Shown: positions 1-10,021, counted from the first letter of the stretch. The stretch: DNA of 64,000 nt from Elusimicrobiota bacterium (GCA_022072025.1 JAJVIP010000026.1:54068-118067); one strand, 5' to 3'. Notes: generated by a model from the sequence alone, not told the origin. Translations and numbers: made by a program.

Positions 1-99
1 GAGTAAAATCAACTCTATTCTGTACATGAAATCCTGCCATGGCTAAATGAAGCATGAAGTATTTCCCAGTACTGACTAAAAATCAATTAGGAGTATGTC

Positions 100-2061
100 A
101 TGAAAAATAAACTTATTGTTGCAACTGCTGTTTTCTGCCTGCTTTCAGGTATCAATGCGGCGGAAACGGCAAAGCCGGCAACGCCGGCGACCAAGACGGC
201 CAATGCCCAGCTTCTTCAAGTTTTGCCATTTTCAGATAAAACCTCGTTTGAGATGGCACACAAAGGGTTCATTGCACCACTGCCATCAGCCATGATTAAG
301 GGCAAAGAAGGAAATCTCATTTGGGACCCCACCAAATACGCATTTATTAAAGAAAGTGACGCGGCTCCCGACACGGTCAACCCTAGCTTATGGCACCAAT
401 CTCAGCTGATCAATATCGCCGGTCTCTTTCAAGTAACCGATGGGATTTATCAGGTACGCAACCAAGACCTTTCTAACATGACCATTGTGGAAGGGAAAAA
501 GGGGATCACGATTTTTGACCCTTTGATTTCTGTTGAAACGGCCAAAGCCGCACTGGATCTTTATTACGCGCATCGGCCCAAAAAACCTGTGGTAGCCGTC
601 GTTTACACGCACAGTCACGTCGATCACTTTGGCGGTGTTCGCGGCGTCGTCGATGAAGCCGATGTAAAGTCCAAAAAAGTCGCCATTTACGCGCCAGCTG
701 GATTCATGGAAGCGTCGGTGGCCGAAAACGTGATGGCGGGAAATGCGATGAGCCGCCGCGCCAGCTACATGTATGGAAACCTTTTGCCGCCAAGCCCGAA
801 GGGTCAAGTCGGCGCCGGACTCGGCACCACGACTTCGGCTGGAACGGTGACTCTGATTCCGCCGACCGATATCATCAACAAAACGGGCGAGACGCGCGTG
901 ATTGATGGGTTGACCTATGAATTCTTGATGGCCCCCGGCAGCGAAGCTCCTTCGGAGTTTCTTTTCTACATCAAAGAGAAAAAAGCCATTAACGCCGCCG
1001 AAGACGCGACGCACACGCTGCACAACACCTACTCGTTGCGTGGCGCGAAAATTCGCGATCCGTTGGCCTGGTCCAAATATTTGAATCAAGCATTGAAAAT
1101 GTGGGGTGGCGAAGCCCAAGTGATGTATGCGATGCACCATTGGCCTGTGTTTGGGAACGACGCCGTCGTAAAACATCTCGGAATGCAACGCGATATGTAC
1201 CGCTATATTAATGATGAAACGTTGCGTTTGGCCAACCATGGTTTCACGAAGGATGAGATCGCGGAACAAATTCAGTTACCAAAGGCAATCGCCTCTGAAT
1301 TTTCAAATCGCGGGTATTACGGATCCCTCAACCACAACGTAAAAGCCACATATGTGCTGTATTTGGGCTGGTTTATTGGAAACCCTGCCACCTTGCATCC
1401 ACTGCCGCCGGTGGAATCCTCGAAACGCTATATGGAAATGATGGGCGGCATGAACGCGTTGTTGAAAAAAGCGAAACAGTATTACTCAAATGGAGATTTT
1501 CGTTGGGTCGCCGAGGTGGTCAATCACGCTGTTTTTGCCGACCCCAGCAATCAAGAGGCCAAGAATCTTCAGGCCGATGCGCTTGAGCAATTGGGATATC
1601 AGGCCGAGAGCGGTCCGTGGCGCAACTTTTATCTAACAGGGGCGAAAGAATTAAGGGAAGGCGTTGCCAAGCTTCCCGTTCCGAACACCGCCAGCCCGGA
1701 TATCGTACGGGCGATGGATTTGGATTTGTTCTTTGACTTTTTGGCCATGCGTCTTAATGGTCCCAAGGCCGATGGAAAACGAATTGTTTTGAATTTCGAC
1801 TTCACGGACTTGAAGCAAAAATATGTCCTCGAAATGGTCAATGGGGTTTTGAACCATACGGAGGGATTGCAAGCCAAAGACGCCGATGCGGCCATTTCAT
1901 TGAGCCGAGATACACTTAATAAAATCGTGCTCAAACAGACCACCTTGAAAGATGCCATGGGTGATGGCCAGGTTAAAGTGTCGGGTAAGGAAAGCAAACT
2001 GGAAGAGCTGCTGTCTTATCTTGACAGTTTTGAGTTCTGGTTTGACATCGTTACGCCATAA
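100..2061 (+). CDS. Alkyl/aryl-sulfatase, MBL fold (SdsA1/YjcS/BDS1 family)
   Basis: A 653-residue exported hydrolase expected to cleave alkyl sulfate esters such as dodecyl sulfate to alcohol plus sulfate in the periplasm. The N-terminus is a signal peptide (about residues 1-20, ending INAAE). The zinc motif THSHVDH lies at residues 170-176. Later family ligands are visible in order: SEAPSE, the [10 protein letters not shown] segment, and the His pair in MYAMHHWP. The middle carries the helical dimerisation region ([10 protein letters not shown]), and the C-terminal ~120 residues look like the SCP2-type lid domain of this family. Full length for the family. The ATG follows a TTAGGAG ribosome site. 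The next gene starts 1 base after the stop, so the two are probably cotranscribed. Confidence 0.93.
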   Translation: MKNKLIVATAVFCLLSGINAAETAKPATPATKTANAQLLQVLPFSDKTSFEMAHKGFIAPLPSAMIKGKEGNLIWDPTKYAFIKESDAAPDTVNPSLWHQSQLINIAGLFQVTDGIYQVRNQDLSNMTIVEGKKGITIFDPLISVETAKAALDLYYAHRPKKPVVAVVYTHSHVDHFGGVRGVVDEADVKSKKVAIYAPAGFMEASVAENVMAGNAMSRRASYMYGNLLPPSPKGQVGAGLGTTTSAGTVTLIPPTDIINKTGETRVIDGLTYEFLMAPGSEAPSEFLFYIKEKKAINAAEDATHTLHNTYSLRGAKIRDPLAWSKYLNQALKMWGGEAQVMYAMHHWPVFGNDAVVKHLGMQRDMYRYINDETLRLANHGFTKDEIAEQIQLPKAIASEFSNRGYYGSLNHNVKATYVLYLGWFIGNPATLHPLPPVESSKRYMEMMGGMNALLKKAKQYYSNGDFRWVAEVVNHAVFADPSNQEAKNLQADALEQLGYQAESGPWRNFYLTGAKELREGVAKLPVPNTASPDIVRAMDLDLFFDFLAMRLNGPKADGKRIVLNFDFTDLKQKYVLEMVNGVLNHTEGLQAKDADAAISLSRDTLNKIVLKQTTLKDAMGDGQVKVSGKESKLEELLSYLDSFEFWFDIVTP

Positions 2062-2062
2062 C

Positions 2063-2839
2063 ATGAAGAAACTTCTATGTGGCGCACTCCTCATTTTGGG
2101 AGTGTGCGCGGGTTCTCAGGCTTGGGCGGAGGATGCCGCCCAAGCCAATAATCCGTTGGCGAACATGGTGGCGTTTAACGTTCAGCAATATTTCATCGGA
2201 GAATTGACAGAGTCCGACGATTCAGCGAACCAATTCTGGCTTCGCTACGCACAACCGTTCAAAGCGCTTGAAAGCAATTGGTTGCTAAGAGCATCTTTAC
2301 CCATCAACAGTTTCCCAACGGGTCCCAATGAAACGGAAACAGGAATCAGTGACTTGAATCTGTTTACGTCTTATCTGTTCGACACCGGCAATCCGGCGGT
2401 TAGTTTTGGTTTTGGCCCGCAAGTGACTCTACCCACCGCGTTTAAAAACGAATTGGGTTCTGAAAAATGGTCGGCGGGTTTGGTGAACGTGTTGTTCAAC
2501 GCCGAGTCCAAAGTAATTCAGTACGGATATCTGCTCACTTGGCAAGCGAGTTTTGCGGGCGATGAAGATCGATCCGATGTTAACATCGGCGCTCTGCAGC
2601 CATTTGTTTTTTATCAGCTTGGGAAAGGGCGTTATTTGCGGGCGGCGCCAATTTGGGCGTACAACTTTGACGACGACGGCTACAGCGTTCCAGTGGGTGT
2701 TGGATTCGGGCAAGTGATTCCGGCCGGAAAAACGGTTTTCAATGCGTTTATTGAACCTCAAGTGTCGATTGCCGACCGCGGCCCTGGACAACCGCAGTGG
2801 CAACTTTTCCTTGGATTCAATATGCAGTTTAAGGAATAG
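2063..2839 (+). CDS. Outer-membrane beta-barrel protein (MetA-pathway/transporter-like)
   Basis: A 258-residue exported protein. The chosen ATG, directly after the sulfatase stop, gives a clean signal peptide ([18 protein letters not shown], cleavage near AWA-ED); earlier in-frame starts lie inside the sulfatase gene. The rest alternates short hydrophobic and polar stretches with aromatic strand ends and finishes with FNMQFKE, typical of an outer-membrane barrel. It resembles the small channel-like proteins annotated as neuromedin U or MetA-pathway transporters. Tight coupling to the sulfatase suggests a role in passage of sulfate esters or their products, but that is inference from position only. 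Confidence 0.7.
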   Translation: MKKLLCGALLILGVCAGSQAWAEDAAQANNPLANMVAFNVQQYFIGELTESDDSANQFWLRYAQPFKALESNWLLRASLPINSFPTGPNETETGISDLNLFTSYLFDTGNPAVSFGFGPQVTLPTAFKNELGSEKWSAGLVNVLFNAESKVIQYGYLLTWQASFAGDEDRSDVNIGALQPFVFYQLGKGRYLRAAPIWAYNFDDDGYSVPVGVGFGQVIPAGKTVFNAFIEPQVSIADRGPGQPQWQLFLGFNMQFKE

Positions 2840-2877
2840 GTATTACTGTGATGCCCCTGGAAATGTCGCGTTCCGAA

Positions 2878-3402
2878 TTGCCATCATGTAACTGCACCAT
2901 CAAATTCTAGGTCAAAGGTAGTGACACATACCGAAGTGGGGAGCCGAACTGTATGGCAGAATGTATGGCAACGATTCGAAAATCGCGTGAAAACGTATGA
3001 AAATCAGACACTCTTATTTTGATTATAGTCCGTGGGACGCAATCTCTATGATCCCCCGTCCGCAGTGAGTGCTATTGCAGTTCGAGCCAGAAAAATCCCG
3101 AATCACCCGCCGTTAAAGACGCACCTCACAAACCTAATTCTCTCGCCTGAAATCGTAAATGCCGTCGGAAATACGCAAGCCACGAGCGGCGTGGGTAAAG
3201 GAGTTTTTTCCGAAAAACTGCCCAAATTTATGCTCTGCAATAGTTCCAAACTGCAGTTGCCCGGGACGAGCAAGAAGACCGCAGTTGTTAGCAAGAGTGA
3301 GCACAAATGTATGGGAAAAATTCTGAAGTTGCCAGCACAACAGGCCGATTCTTTCGAAAGTGATGGCAGAATGTATGGGAAAGCTAGATGCAATGGCAGC
3401 TG
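2878..3402 (+). repeat. Long dispersed repeat R, copy 1 (PWDAI small ORF plus YGK segment)
   Basis: About 525 bases that align end to end with 40409-40944. The 5' part has TTGCCATCATGTAACTGCA, a GTATGGCAGAATGTATGG stretch, and a 23-codon ORF at 2997-3068 ending SPWDAISMIPRPQ-stop. The 3' part (about 3230-3402) has CTGCAATAGTT, GACCGCAGTTGT and a GATGGCAGAATGTATGG stretch, ending GCAATGGCAGCTG. The middle ~150 bases are much less conserved. A longer reading frame runs across the 3' half but is not conserved as a whole in copy 2, so I do not call it a gene. It lies between the stop of the barrel protein and the next gene. Confidence 0.8.
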
Positions 3403-3464
3403 AGATGCAATATTTAATCGTGTATATGCAACAGGTACAACTATAAGAAGGTGGTGTTCCTATC

Positions 3465-4385
3465 ATGAAAATCAAATCTTACGTATTCCTGACAATTCTC
3501 TTCATGTCGCCGATACTCCAGGCACAAGACTCTTTTGATTGGTCATCGAATACCTTCTATGGGATGGGAGAATACTTTGCTCTTCGTCCTGACTCCAAGA
3601 TAAAAAAAGGAGACGCACTTTTGATTTTGGGGCGTTCTTCCAATCCCAACCCTAGGGCTCAAGTGGTGGAGGTTCTTGATTCAGCTCCTGCCAAAAAAAT
3701 ATTTGAGGAGAAAGGGTTCGACGGTGTTTATAACGATAAACCGCTTTATCAAGAAATTGGGTGGTATTGGTCTTTCAAAGGCCCAAATGAGCCTAAGAGA
3801 GTTGCGCGTATGTCCTCCGACGGTGCTTTTGCCATCGCCGGAGTAGGTCCAGATGCCCTTCTTTTAGAATGCCCCGGAAAAACGTACGGATCTCCCATCC
3901 CCACATTGCCGAGTTCGGAAGCGGAAAGTATTCTGAAGAAGATAAAACCGGTCATTGGAAACAAAAATTGTCTGGGCAAGTCATCGATTCTGAAAGGAAT
4001 CCGATACGGACCAGTAAGAGATCATGAAATTGTTGAATTGATGATCGGGAACCCAACTTATTTGGAGGATCCGACCGAGGAAGGTTCAACGATGGCCTCA
4101 ATTGACATTTGTCAGGTCCTGGTAGTGGACGGGGCACTCTTGCGAATTCAGGAATTAAAAAGAAGTTCAAGCGAAGAAGAGCGCGTGGACAGTGGTCCCC
4201 CGACTTTAAACGACGATTGGTGGTACGCGACTTCTGATCAGACTCTTGGCTATTTGAGTTTGGATGGCGGGAAGAGTTGGAAAAGGGCCATTCAAAATAA
4301 TGGGTTTGAAGGAATTGTCTATCGTATCGAGGATGCCAAAGATGGAAAAGAGGTCTTTTCCGCCTATCATTACACACCACATTAA
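3465..4385 (+). CDS. Secreted protein of unknown function
   Basis: A 306-residue protein I do not recognise. It has a signal peptide (MKIKSYVFLTILFMSPILQAQ) and no later membrane segment. The mature part is acidic, Trp- and Gly-rich, with an ICQV/ECPG pair of cysteines and a C-terminal segment (LGYLSLDGGKSWKRAI) that looks like one bladed beta-repeat. The start follows AGAAGGTGG at suitable spacing. It sits in the module bounded by repeat R upstream and the DUF1016-type nuclease gene downstream. In the second copy of this module (41054-42145) an unrelated small gene occupies the same slot, so this slot may hold exchangeable cargo. Confidence 0.6.
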   Translation: MKIKSYVFLTILFMSPILQAQDSFDWSSNTFYGMGEYFALRPDSKIKKGDALLILGRSSNPNPRAQVVEVLDSAPAKKIFEEKGFDGVYNDKPLYQEIGWYWSFKGPNEPKRVARMSSDGAFAIAGVGPDALLLECPGKTYGSPIPTLPSSEAESILKKIKPVIGNKNCLGKSSILKGIRYGPVRDHEIVELMIGNPTYLEDPTEEGSTMASIDICQVLVVDGALLRIQELKRSSSEEERVDSGPPTLNDDWWYATSDQTLGYLSLDGGKSWKRAIQNNGFEGIVYRIEDAKDGKEVFSAYHYTPH

Positions 4386-4546
4386 AAGGTTGGTACTCCA
4401 ACACCATTCCCTTCTGGGCAATTCTGCCTGAAAAGGCAATAATACAGTCAGATCATCCCTCCCTCAAGGGTGTCATCCCAAGAAACAATAAATTACATCC
4501 CCTCCGTAAAACTTGCGCCACTTGTGCGAGAAATTAGGAGGCAGAA

Positions 4547-5698
4547 ATGAGTCACAGAATTAAGGAAGGCAAAGTTGAAGTTGTTTCAACGCAATTGGAT
4601 ATGAAAATAAAATCGAAAACCCATCGTCATTCCTTGGGGCGTTCAAAAGCAGAGGCCATTTTTCCCTCCCCGCCACCCTTGGCTGCAGTTCCTAAGAACT
4701 ATGCTGTTCTTCTGACGGATCTCAAAGGGCGCATTCAACGCGAGCGAATTAAAACCGTCCTTTCTGCCAATGCTGGAATGACACTGCTTTATTGGGATAT
4801 TGGGCGGGCCATTTTGCAGAGTCAAAAGAAAGAGGGGTGGGGCGCTAAGGTCATTGATCGTTTGGCGTTTGATCTCAGCAAGGCATTTCCAGACATGCGG
4901 GGTTTTTCCCCTCGAAATTTGAAGTATATGAGGGCCTTCGCCACGGCTTGGCCCGACAAGGCAATTGTGCAGCAAGCCGCTGCACAAATACCCTGGTTCC
5001 ATAACTGCTTGCTTTTAGAAAAGGTGTCTGATCCTCAGGTCAGAACTTGGTACATCCAACAAGCACTCAAGAATGGGTGGAGTCGTAGCATATTGGAAAT
5101 TCAGATTGAGCGAACCCTTCATAAACGTCAAGGTCGTCTTGCGCATAATTTCAAGGGGACGCTGCCACCTTCCCAATCGGATATGGCGGCGCAGGTGTTT
5201 AAGGATCCGTATTTGTTTGATTTCATAGGGACGACCGATCCACGGCGTGAACGAGAGGTCGAACAAGCTTTAGTGGATCACATTCAACGGTTTCTTCTCG
5301 AATTGGGGAATGGATTTGCGTTCGTTGGGAGGCAAGTCAAGCTCGAAGTTGGAAATCAAGACTTCCGAATCGACCTCCTTTTTTATCATCTGCAATTGCG
5401 CGCCTACGTTGTTGTAGAACTGAAAGCCGTCCCATTTGATCCCGCGTTTGTGGGCCAAATTAATTTTTACCTCTCGGCTGTCGATGACCTTCTTAAGCAT
5501 CCGGATGATAAACCCACCATCGGGTTATTGCTCTGCAAAGAAAAAGACCGTGTGGTTGTGGAGTACGCATTAAGAGATCTCAGGCGACCTATTGGCGTGG
5601 CCGGTTGGAAAACACAATTAACGAAGTCGTTACCGGCAGAGTTGAAAGGCACATTGCCTACGATAGAAGAACTCGAGGCAGAGCTTGAAAAGGGATAG
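4547..5698 (+). CDS. DUF1016 (YhcG-type) PDDEXK nuclease-family protein
   Basis: A 383-residue protein with the two halves typical of the family. The helical DUF1016 N-terminal domain covers roughly residues 45-200 (LLYWDIGRAI, GFSPRNLKYMRAFA). The PDDEXK nuclease-like domain covers roughly 255-370, with the core DFRIDLLFYH followed by VVVELKAVPFDPAFVGQ and IGLLLCKEKD. The Asp and the Glu-x-Lys of the predicted active site are present. The start has a strong AGGAGG. Relatives are often found in mobile or defence-related gene neighbourhoods; the real function is unsettled. It is followed after 19 bases by a small PWDAI ORF remnant, as is the truncated paralogue at 41611-41979, so nuclease plus small ORF appears to be a linked unit. 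Confidence 0.9.
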   Translation: MSHRIKEGKVEVVSTQLDMKIKSKTHRHSLGRSKAEAIFPSPPPLAAVPKNYAVLLTDLKGRIQRERIKTVLSANAGMTLLYWDIGRAILQSQKKEGWGAKVIDRLAFDLSKAFPDMRGFSPRNLKYMRAFATAWPDKAIVQQAAAQIPWFHNCLLLEKVSDPQVRTWYIQQALKNGWSRSILEIQIERTLHKRQGRLAHNFKGTLPPSQSDMAAQVFKDPYLFDFIGTTDPRREREVEQALVDHIQRFLLELGNGFAFVGRQVKLEVGNQDFRIDLLFYHLQLRAYVVVELKAVPFDPAFVGQINFYLSAVDDLLKHPDDKPTIGLLLCKEKDRVVVEYALRDLRRPIGVAGWKTQLTKSLPAELKGTLPTIEELEAELEKG

Positions 5699-5717
5699 GG
5701 TGCAATAAATTGATGTC

Positions 5718-5859
5718 ATGGCACCATCAACATTGTCCGTACGATTGCAAGCAGGGGTAAAAAATCGACCCGATTTGTATGGGAAAAAAATCGGGTTTTC
5801 CGTCGATGTGTCATAGTCCGTGGGATGCCATTCCGATGGTTCCGCGGCCCGCGCAGTAA
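5718..5859 (+). pseudogene. PWDAI small ORF, frameshifted copy
   Basis: Same family as the intact 50-codon ORFs at 10441, 41993 and 52622. It begins MAPSTLSVRLQAGVKNRPDL and its 3' end still encodes SPWDAIPMVPRPAQ before a stop at 5857-5859. A run of seven A (5783-5789), where the sister copy at 55500 has six, puts the two halves in different frames, and the N-terminal frame now stops at 5814-5816. It lies 19 bases downstream of the DUF1016 gene. Confidence 0.7.
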
Positions 5860-5950
5860 GAAGTATAACCCCACCTGATTTACCAACCGCTGAATTCCAT
5901 AACGAGAAGAGGGGACCCGATATTTGGGTCGGCTTTGCTTTTATTTTGAA

Positions 5951-6049
5951 CTGTGTCCCATGCCAAAGTGCGGAGTTAAAGTGTATGGTAGAATCACTGG
6001 CAACCTTTCGAAAATCGCTTTAAGACGTATAAATACCGAACGCTTGTGA
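5951..6049 (+). repeat. Degenerate copy of the 5' part of repeat R
   Basis: The stretch with CCATGCC, AGTGTATGGTAGAA, GGCAACCTTTCGAAAATCGCTT and an ending CGCTTGTGA follows the order and spacing of the first ~100 bases of R at 2930-3030 and 40460-40560, but the PWDAI part is lost. A weak hairpin (GACCC-N7-GGGTC, 5914-5930) lies just upstream and is followed by a T-rich tract; it could end transcription of the nuclease module. Confidence 0.5.
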
Positions 6050-6070
6050 CCGGGGAGAAGGAGGTCGCGT

Positions 6071-6937
6071 ATGTGGAAAAACATGGAAGAGTTGATAGAG
6101 AGCTGTGCCTCCCTCCTTCACAAATACCAGTGGACGGCCTTGATGATCATGGTGGGTCTTCTCGGATGGATCGATTACGCCACGGGCGCCGAACCGAGAT
6201 TCGCCGGCGTCTATCTGATCCCGATTTCATTTATCACCTGGTTGGCCGGACGAAAATCGGGGTTGGGCGTGTCGGTCCTTTGCGTGGCCGTTTGGTTCAC
6301 CGCCAATGAATTAGCGGGCCTTTCTTACTCGAATCCCTGGATAGCCCTTTGGAATATTTTTCTGCGCCAGCTCAGCTTCTCGGTTTTTGTCCTTGTTCTT
6401 TCCGAGATGAAAGAACAGAGAGAACGTGCCCAGCATGATTATTTAACAGAGATTTTCAACAAACGGCTTTTCCATGAAACCGCGAACAGGGAGCTCGCGC
6501 GTTGCCGCCGCACCCATAAACCCATCACCATCGGCTACGTTGATTGCGACGATTTCAAGCAGGTGAACGATCACCACGGCCACGAAATGGGGGACAAGTT
6601 GCTGAAGTCGGTCGCCAATACGATACGGGAAAACTTGAGGGCCACCGATGTCGTGGCGCGAATGGGCGGCGATGAGTTCGCGATACTTCTGCCGGGGACC
6701 GACTACGAGGGGTCGGCGGAGGTTTTTCATAAGGTGAGGCGGCAGATTTTGGAGGCGAGCGATAAATCTGTCGTCCCCATCACGATCAGCATGGGCGCGG
6801 TGACGTTTCAAACGTCCCCAGAATCTGTGAATACCATGTTGAGCAAAGCAGACGAACTCATGTATTCGGTCAAACGTTCCGGTAAGAACAACTTGGAGCA
6901 CGAAGTCGTTTATGAGCGGCCTCAATCGGTTAATTAA
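6071..6937 (+). CDS. Membrane-bound diguanylate cyclase (GGDEF)
   Basis: A 288-residue enzyme predicted to make cyclic di-GMP from two GTP at the inner membrane. Residues ~20-115 hold about four membrane helices with no recognisable ligand domain. A short linker (SEMKEQRERAQHDYLTEIFN) leads into the GGDEF domain. The signature RMGGDEFAILLPG is intact, with the substrate-binding FKQVNDHHGHEMGD segment upstream. A product-inhibition I-site (RATD, five residues before GGDEF) is present, so activity should be feedback-controlled. The ATG follows GGAGAAGGAGG. Neighbours on the same strand are a membrane protein and a lipoprotein; no direct partner is obvious. Confidence 0.9.
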   Translation: MWKNMEELIESCASLLHKYQWTALMIMVGLLGWIDYATGAEPRFAGVYLIPISFITWLAGRKSGLGVSVLCVAVWFTANELAGLSYSNPWIALWNIFLRQLSFSVFVLVLSEMKEQRERAQHDYLTEIFNKRLFHETANRELARCRRTHKPITIGYVDCDDFKQVNDHHGHEMGDKLLKSVANTIRENLRATDVVARMGGDEFAILLPGTDYEGSAEVFHKVRRQILEASDKSVVPITISMGAVTFQTSPESVNTMLSKADELMYSVKRSGKNNLEHEVVYERPQSVN

Positions 6938-7022
6938 CGGGTTAGGAGAGAACTTCTTTATTTTGGATTCTATTCGGCGTTCAAAATTACATGGCAATTT
7001 GAATGCTGGATAACTTCCAGAC

Positions 7023-8465
7023 ATGAATAAACGACTGAAATCCCAATTTCCCACCCAGCCTTGGAAATGGCGGTCGGATTGGCTGAAGGGAGAAATTCGC
7101 TCTTCTCAAAGTACGCAACTTTTTATTTGGGCGATTTTCGCTGTCGTTTGGAATTCCTTTTCCTTGGCGTGGCTGTTCAAATTTTCAATGGAAAGGGCCC
7201 GCGAATCCCACAGCGACTTGGCTTTATTCGTTTGGAGTTTCATCGGCCTGATCCCCATTTTTTTCTTTATAAGAGAAATAATGAAATGGATCAAATTTGG
7301 GTGGGGAATCTTTCGCATGAATCCAAATCCAGGGGTGATTGGAGGAATGGTTTCAGGGACCATTTATACGAGAGCGGACTTAAGCGCGGTCTCTTTCGTC
7401 CGGCTGCACCTGAATTGCGTGAAAAAAGTCAGGCGATCAGCCGGTCGCGGGATGGACGGCAGGACATCTCTGTGGCACGAGGAAATCGTGGTGGAAAAAA
7501 GTGAATTGCAACAGGATGCCGGAGGCATGGTTATCCCTGTTAATATTTATGTTCCTTCCAATTGCATGCCAACGGATCAGTCCGATCCCCGGAAAACCAT
7601 CCGCTGGTATCTCTCGGTTGAAAGCGAAATGGCGGGAATTGATTTCACGGATGTATTTGAAGTGCCGGTCTTCCGGCCGGAGCAAGGAGCGGGGGAACCC
7701 TGTCCCCCGCCTGAAAATTATCAAAAGTTTGCGCCATCCTTTCTCGATCAACCCATCCCAATCTCTCAAATCAAAGTTGAGGCCGCTCCCTCCGGCGGCT
7801 GGGATATCGTTTTTCCGGCCGCTCGCAATTGGATCGGAGGCCTCTTCACCTCGTTGGTATTTTTAATTTTCGTTTCCTTTTCCTGCGTCCTCGCTCTTGT
7901 TCCGCTGGATCATGGAGACTCGACCGTGGATATTATTTTTTCCTTTTTTTTATTTTTTGAGATTATGCTTTTGACGTCTATTGTGCCGAACTGGCTTTTG
8001 ATCACACGGGTCGTTGTTGATCGCGACTTCATCAAAATCCGCAGAGGTCTGCTTGGAATCGGCTTTCAGAAAACTTTTCTCTCTTCCCAGGTAAAAGCGA
8101 TCAAATTAAAACCGCAAGCTGTATTTGAGGGGCAGCAGTACGGCGTTTCCCTGATTCTGGAGAATGGGCATTGGGTTCCGGCGGGCGATGGGATACGGAA
8201 TAAAAGGGAAGCGGACTGGATCGTCGGTCAAATGCGCAAAACGTTGGGCCGGGATCCCGCGCTGGATTCAACTGAGCCCAGTATCAGATTCATCATTAAG
8301 CAACTCGTTCGAGGGGTCGTCATTTTTTTTGGCCTGATTGTTGTTTCCCTCATCATTGGCCCTCATGTGAGAAAGAAGTCGAGTGGGTGGATGTCGGATA
8401 GCCAAGTCATCCAAAGACTGCCCATTGAATCGACCCGGCGATACCTTCAAGGAATATTAAAATGA
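7023..8465 (+). CDS. Membrane protein of unknown function
   Basis: A 480-residue inner-membrane protein. Two membrane helices lie near the N-terminus (about 30-50 and 65-82), a soluble stretch of ~170 residues rich in beta-type segments follows (from MVSGTIYTRADLSAVSF), then two more helices near 270-320 and one near 430-450. The middle resembles the extracytoplasmic beta domain of large DUF3592-like membrane proteins, but I cannot assign a family with confidence. No good ribosome site precedes the ATG. Its stop overlaps the ATG of an alternative early start of the following lipoprotein gene (ATGA at 8462), so the two are likely coexpressed. Confidence 0.6.
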   Translation: MNKRLKSQFPTQPWKWRSDWLKGEIRSSQSTQLFIWAIFAVVWNSFSLAWLFKFSMERARESHSDLALFVWSFIGLIPIFFFIREIMKWIKFGWGIFRMNPNPGVIGGMVSGTIYTRADLSAVSFVRLHLNCVKKVRRSAGRGMDGRTSLWHEEIVVEKSELQQDAGGMVIPVNIYVPSNCMPTDQSDPRKTIRWYLSVESEMAGIDFTDVFEVPVFRPEQGAGEPCPPPENYQKFAPSFLDQPIPISQIKVEAAPSGGWDIVFPAARNWIGGLFTSLVFLIFVSFSCVLALVPLDHGDSTVDIIFSFFLFFEIMLLTSIVPNWLLITRVVVDRDFIKIRRGLLGIGFQKTFLSSQVKAIKLKPQAVFEGQQYGVSLILENGHWVPAGDGIRNKREADWIVGQMRKTLGRDPALDSTEPSIRFIIKQLVRGVVIFFGLIVVSLIIGPHVRKKSSGWMSDSQVIQRLPIESTRRYLQGILK

Positions 8466-8506
8466 CGGCGTTTGGAATTGATAAAGCGCGGTCGGGGGAA
8501 AATTTA

Positions 8507-9589
8507 ATGAAGAGGTTATTTCTTATCGGCGTTGTCGGCTGCTTAGCCGCCTTTTCGACCGGTTGCTCTGGAGCATCGGATGAGGCCAGAGTTGAGAACA
8601 CTTATCAGAAATTCCGATCAGCGATTAAATCAGGCGATGTTTCGGCTTTGAAAAAAAATGTATCCAGCCGATATGCGGCGGAATTTCTTGCTCCAGGGCA
8701 AGAACAAAAATTAGCGATGTTGAAAGCTGTGGTTCCCGATACGATTGAAATCAAACATAAGGATATTCGGGAAAAAGAGGCTATCATTTCAACCCAAGGT
8801 ATGAAGGAAGGGATGGCGGTGGAAGGTACCACCACCTTGATCCTCGAAGGAGGCGCATGGAAAGTTTACAACGAGTCCTGGGAGATTAAAGCCACCGTTG
8901 CCGAACCCTCGCCAGATGAGCAATCGTCCATCGTTTCTGATGGCTCGTATGTGCCAAGTGCCCATCAAGCGGGAGAGGCGGAGAATCAAAAATCTGTTAA
9001 TCAATTGATGGCGGATTTGCGCAACCCCAACTATTACGGCAAAGAACCCATATTGGACAGTTTGTTAAAACGCGGGGCCCGGGAAGAAGCGGTCCGAGTG
9101 CTGAACGAAATGTTGCGATCGAAACCAGATTTTCCGTCCGATGTGAAAGGTCTGTTAAAGCAAGCCGGAGCACCGGTCACATTCGACTGGCAGAAAAGCT
9201 CGTTCGAGCCGGATGAAAATAGGTTTTTGTGGCGCGAGGTGGAGTTTGAATTTAAAGACGGAAGAATCTATTCCTCCGGGCATGTTTATCTGGGACGGGA
9301 TGTAGTCGAGGGGTTTTCTCGTCCGCAAAGAAACGAACCTCCCTTTCCGATGTTTGCGCGTTATAGACTTCGAGTCAAAGGTGGAACGCTTATTGAGCCG
9401 ATTGAGAAAGTCGTGGAGGTGGAACACCGGCCCGGTGACCACACCTGGAACAATCTGGAGATCGCCTCGGGCTTAGGAAAAGGAGAGTATAAAGTGGACC
9501 TTTATCTTCATGCTCAGACGGTGATGCCGGATGGCGCCCCAATGTCGTTGAACGCAGGTCCGGTCATTCTGACACTGGAGGGAGAGTAA
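8507..9589 (+). CDS. Lipoprotein with NTF2-like N-terminal domain
   Basis: A 360-residue lipoprotein: signal MKRLFLIGVVGCLAAF, lipobox FSTGC. I chose the ATG at 8507 because it starts the signal peptide directly and follows GGGGGA. An in-frame ATG at 8462 overlaps the previous stop and would add 15 residues. The first ~130 mature residues (YQKFRSAIKSGDVSALKK ... LILEGGAWKVYNESWEI) have the look of an NTF2/SnoaL-like domain. The C-terminal ~150 residues are probably a beta-sandwich. Function unknown; it may sit in the membrane with the preceding protein. Confidence 0.65.
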   Translation: MKRLFLIGVVGCLAAFSTGCSGASDEARVENTYQKFRSAIKSGDVSALKKNVSSRYAAEFLAPGQEQKLAMLKAVVPDTIEIKHKDIREKEAIISTQGMKEGMAVEGTTTLILEGGAWKVYNESWEIKATVAEPSPDEQSSIVSDGSYVPSAHQAGEAENQKSVNQLMADLRNPNYYGKEPILDSLLKRGAREEAVRVLNEMLRSKPDFPSDVKGLLKQAGAPVTFDWQKSSFEPDENRFLWREVEFEFKDGRIYSSGHVYLGRDVVEGFSRPQRNEPPFPMFARYRLRVKGGTLIEPIEKVVEVEHRPGDHTWNNLEIASGLGKGEYKVDLYLHAQTVMPDGAPMSLNAGPVILTLEGE

Positions 9590-9592
9590 TAT

Positions 9593-10021
9593 TTAGCCTT
9601 TGCGCAGGGCGTCTCGTGTTTTGTTGAAAACATCCGCGGGGACAATGCCGCCCAGATACCAATTGTGATGCCGAAATCCATCTCCTTTGTGTCGCTCTTC
9701 CATAAGTTTGGCGTCTTCGATTGATCCGAACCCGAGCGCCATCAGCCCTTGTTTATCGATCCCCAATAAAAAGCGATCTGTTGTTCCATTGGGAATGCCG
9801 GCCAGGGCCTCGGCCATTTTCTTTGATACCTCTGGTGCCGGAACCGTTTCCGGGTTTAACCCATGCCGGGACAAAGTTGCAAGAATATCTTCTTTTGTGA
9901 GAAGGGCTTCCGATGTCTCGGTTGAAACGGATGTGTTGCCGCTAGTGGGAGCCGTTTGAGACGGCTGGCCGCCGCAACCGCTTAGGGCCAAGAGTGCTGC
10001 AAGTCCGATTAAACTTTTCAC
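9593..10021 (-). CDS. Small lipoprotein, paralogue of the upstream gene
   Basis: A 142-residue lipoprotein with lipobox LALSGC. It starts at GTG, overlapping the stop of the upstream gene on the minus strand by 4 bases (GTGA), so translation is probably coupled. It shares a layout with its neighbour at 10018-10377: a helical start (EDILATLSRHG against ADVLDRLSKRG), a variable middle, and the motif HNWYLGGIVPADV against QNWFFAGLVPVDI. The pair therefore arose by tandem duplication. The stop lies 3 bases from the convergent plus-strand lipoprotein gene. Function unknown. Confidence 0.65.
   Translation of the reverse strand: MKSLIGLAALLALSGCGGQPSQTAPTSGNTSVSTETSEALLTKEDILATLSRHGLNPETVPAPEVSKKMAEALAGIPNGTTDRFLLGIDKQGLMALGFGSIEDAKLMEERHKGDGFRHHNWYLGGIVPADVFNKTRDALRKG

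Noticed and set aside
388..1269. Long minus-strand frame opposite the sulfatase gene
   Set aside because: It mirrors a well-supported gene; composition and lack of any motif mark it as a shadow frame.
3032..3403. A 123-codon plus-strand frame through repeat R copy 1
   Set aside because: The equivalent frame in copy 2 is interrupted, no family match, and no ribosome site; only short segments are conserved.
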